From contig NZ_PZJO01000003.1 of NCBI RefSeq assembly GCF_003206575.1, positions 582,396 to 646,395 of the forward strand: a stretch of 64,000 bases of DNA, read 5' to 3'. Made by a program: the position numbers and the translations under genes. Numbering within the stretch: the first letter of the stretch is position 1; each line of letters begins with the position of its first letter. The notes under the pieces are model-generated. The model made no database searches and was not told where the DNA came from. It saw nothing but the letters and a program-made list of their open reading frames with translations. This DNA is from Salinicola endophyticus. Its GTDB lineage: Bacteria; Pseudomonadota; Gammaproteobacteria; Pseudomonadales; Halomonadaceae. This document shows, piece after piece, positions 63,930-64,000 of this stretch.

Positions 63930-64000
63930 TTGGTGGAAAAGCTAGCTAAGCTGTTGAAAAGATTGAATAAATCGATTGACAGTCAGCGATGAGAACGGCA
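63930..64000 (+). promoter_or_regulatory. Probable rRNA operon promoter, cut by the window end
   Basis: TTGACA (63976-63981) is a consensus -35 preceded by an AT-rich UP-element-like stretch (GAAAAGATTGAATAAATCGA). With normal spacing the -10 would fall at or just past base 64000. The tyrS context suggests a 16S rRNA gene follows; this is inference. Confidence 0.6.

Overview
The window is a GC-rich, gene-dense chromosomal segment of a gammaproteobacterium. Protein sequences and gene order point to the Halomonadaceae (Halomonas/Chromohalobacter/Salinicola type) and are close to Pseudomonas in synteny. This placement is inferred from the sequence; no database was searched. About 55 protein genes, two tRNA genes and one strong small-RNA candidate are supported.

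Layout. 0-7.1 kb: bamE/fur (divergent), recN with a LexA box, and grpE-dnaK-dnaJ with sigma-32 promoters before grpE and dnaK. 7.2-21.9 kb: an accessory block interrupting what is a dnaJ-dapB junction in Pseudomonas. It holds a LysE-family exporter, an NAD-dependent molybdenum formate dehydrogenase operon (fdsG-B-A-D, without fdsC), a divergent ModE-like regulator, an OFA-family (oxalate/formate) transporter, a phytase-like lipoprotein, a DMT transporter and a Fur-box-preceded iron/siderophore ABC system. 22.0-44.9 kb: conserved core, dapB-carA-carB-greA, yhbY/rlmE, ftsH-folP-glmM-tpiA-secG-tRNA-Leu, then tRNA-fMet-rimP-nusA-infB-rbfA-truB-rpsO-pnp. 45.0-51.5 kb (minus strand): acyltransferase, coaA, a GNAT protein, panC-panB, folK-pcnB. 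51.5-52.5 kb: a long stretch with no protein gene. 52.5-63.8 kb: gluQ, dksA, aminotransferase-sfsA, metW-metX, yggT-proC-yggS, pilT-pilU, tyrS. The window ends in an AT-rich promoter region that probably belongs to an rRNA operon.

The most interesting element is in the gap between gluQ and pcnB. On the minus strand a near-consensus sigma-54 promoter precedes a roughly 485-nt transcript. That transcript carries six hairpins whose loops each hold an A-rich CA motif (AACAACAAC type), two further AAN-type tracts, and a strong intrinsic terminator. This is the architecture, and the syntenic position (dksA-gluQ-[cbrA-cbrB]-crcZ-pcnB), of the Pseudomonas Hfq-sequestering RNA CrcZ. The cbrAB genes that normally sit there are absent, so this looks like an orphan CrcZ-like catabolite-repression RNA outside Pseudomonas.

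Other points of note: a possible arginine/pyrimidine attenuator before carA, an RbfA with a repetitive acidic tail, an initiator tRNA with a U1-U72 mismatch, an OFA transporter with a fused extra C-terminal helix, and a 13-bp minisatellite upstream of that transporter.
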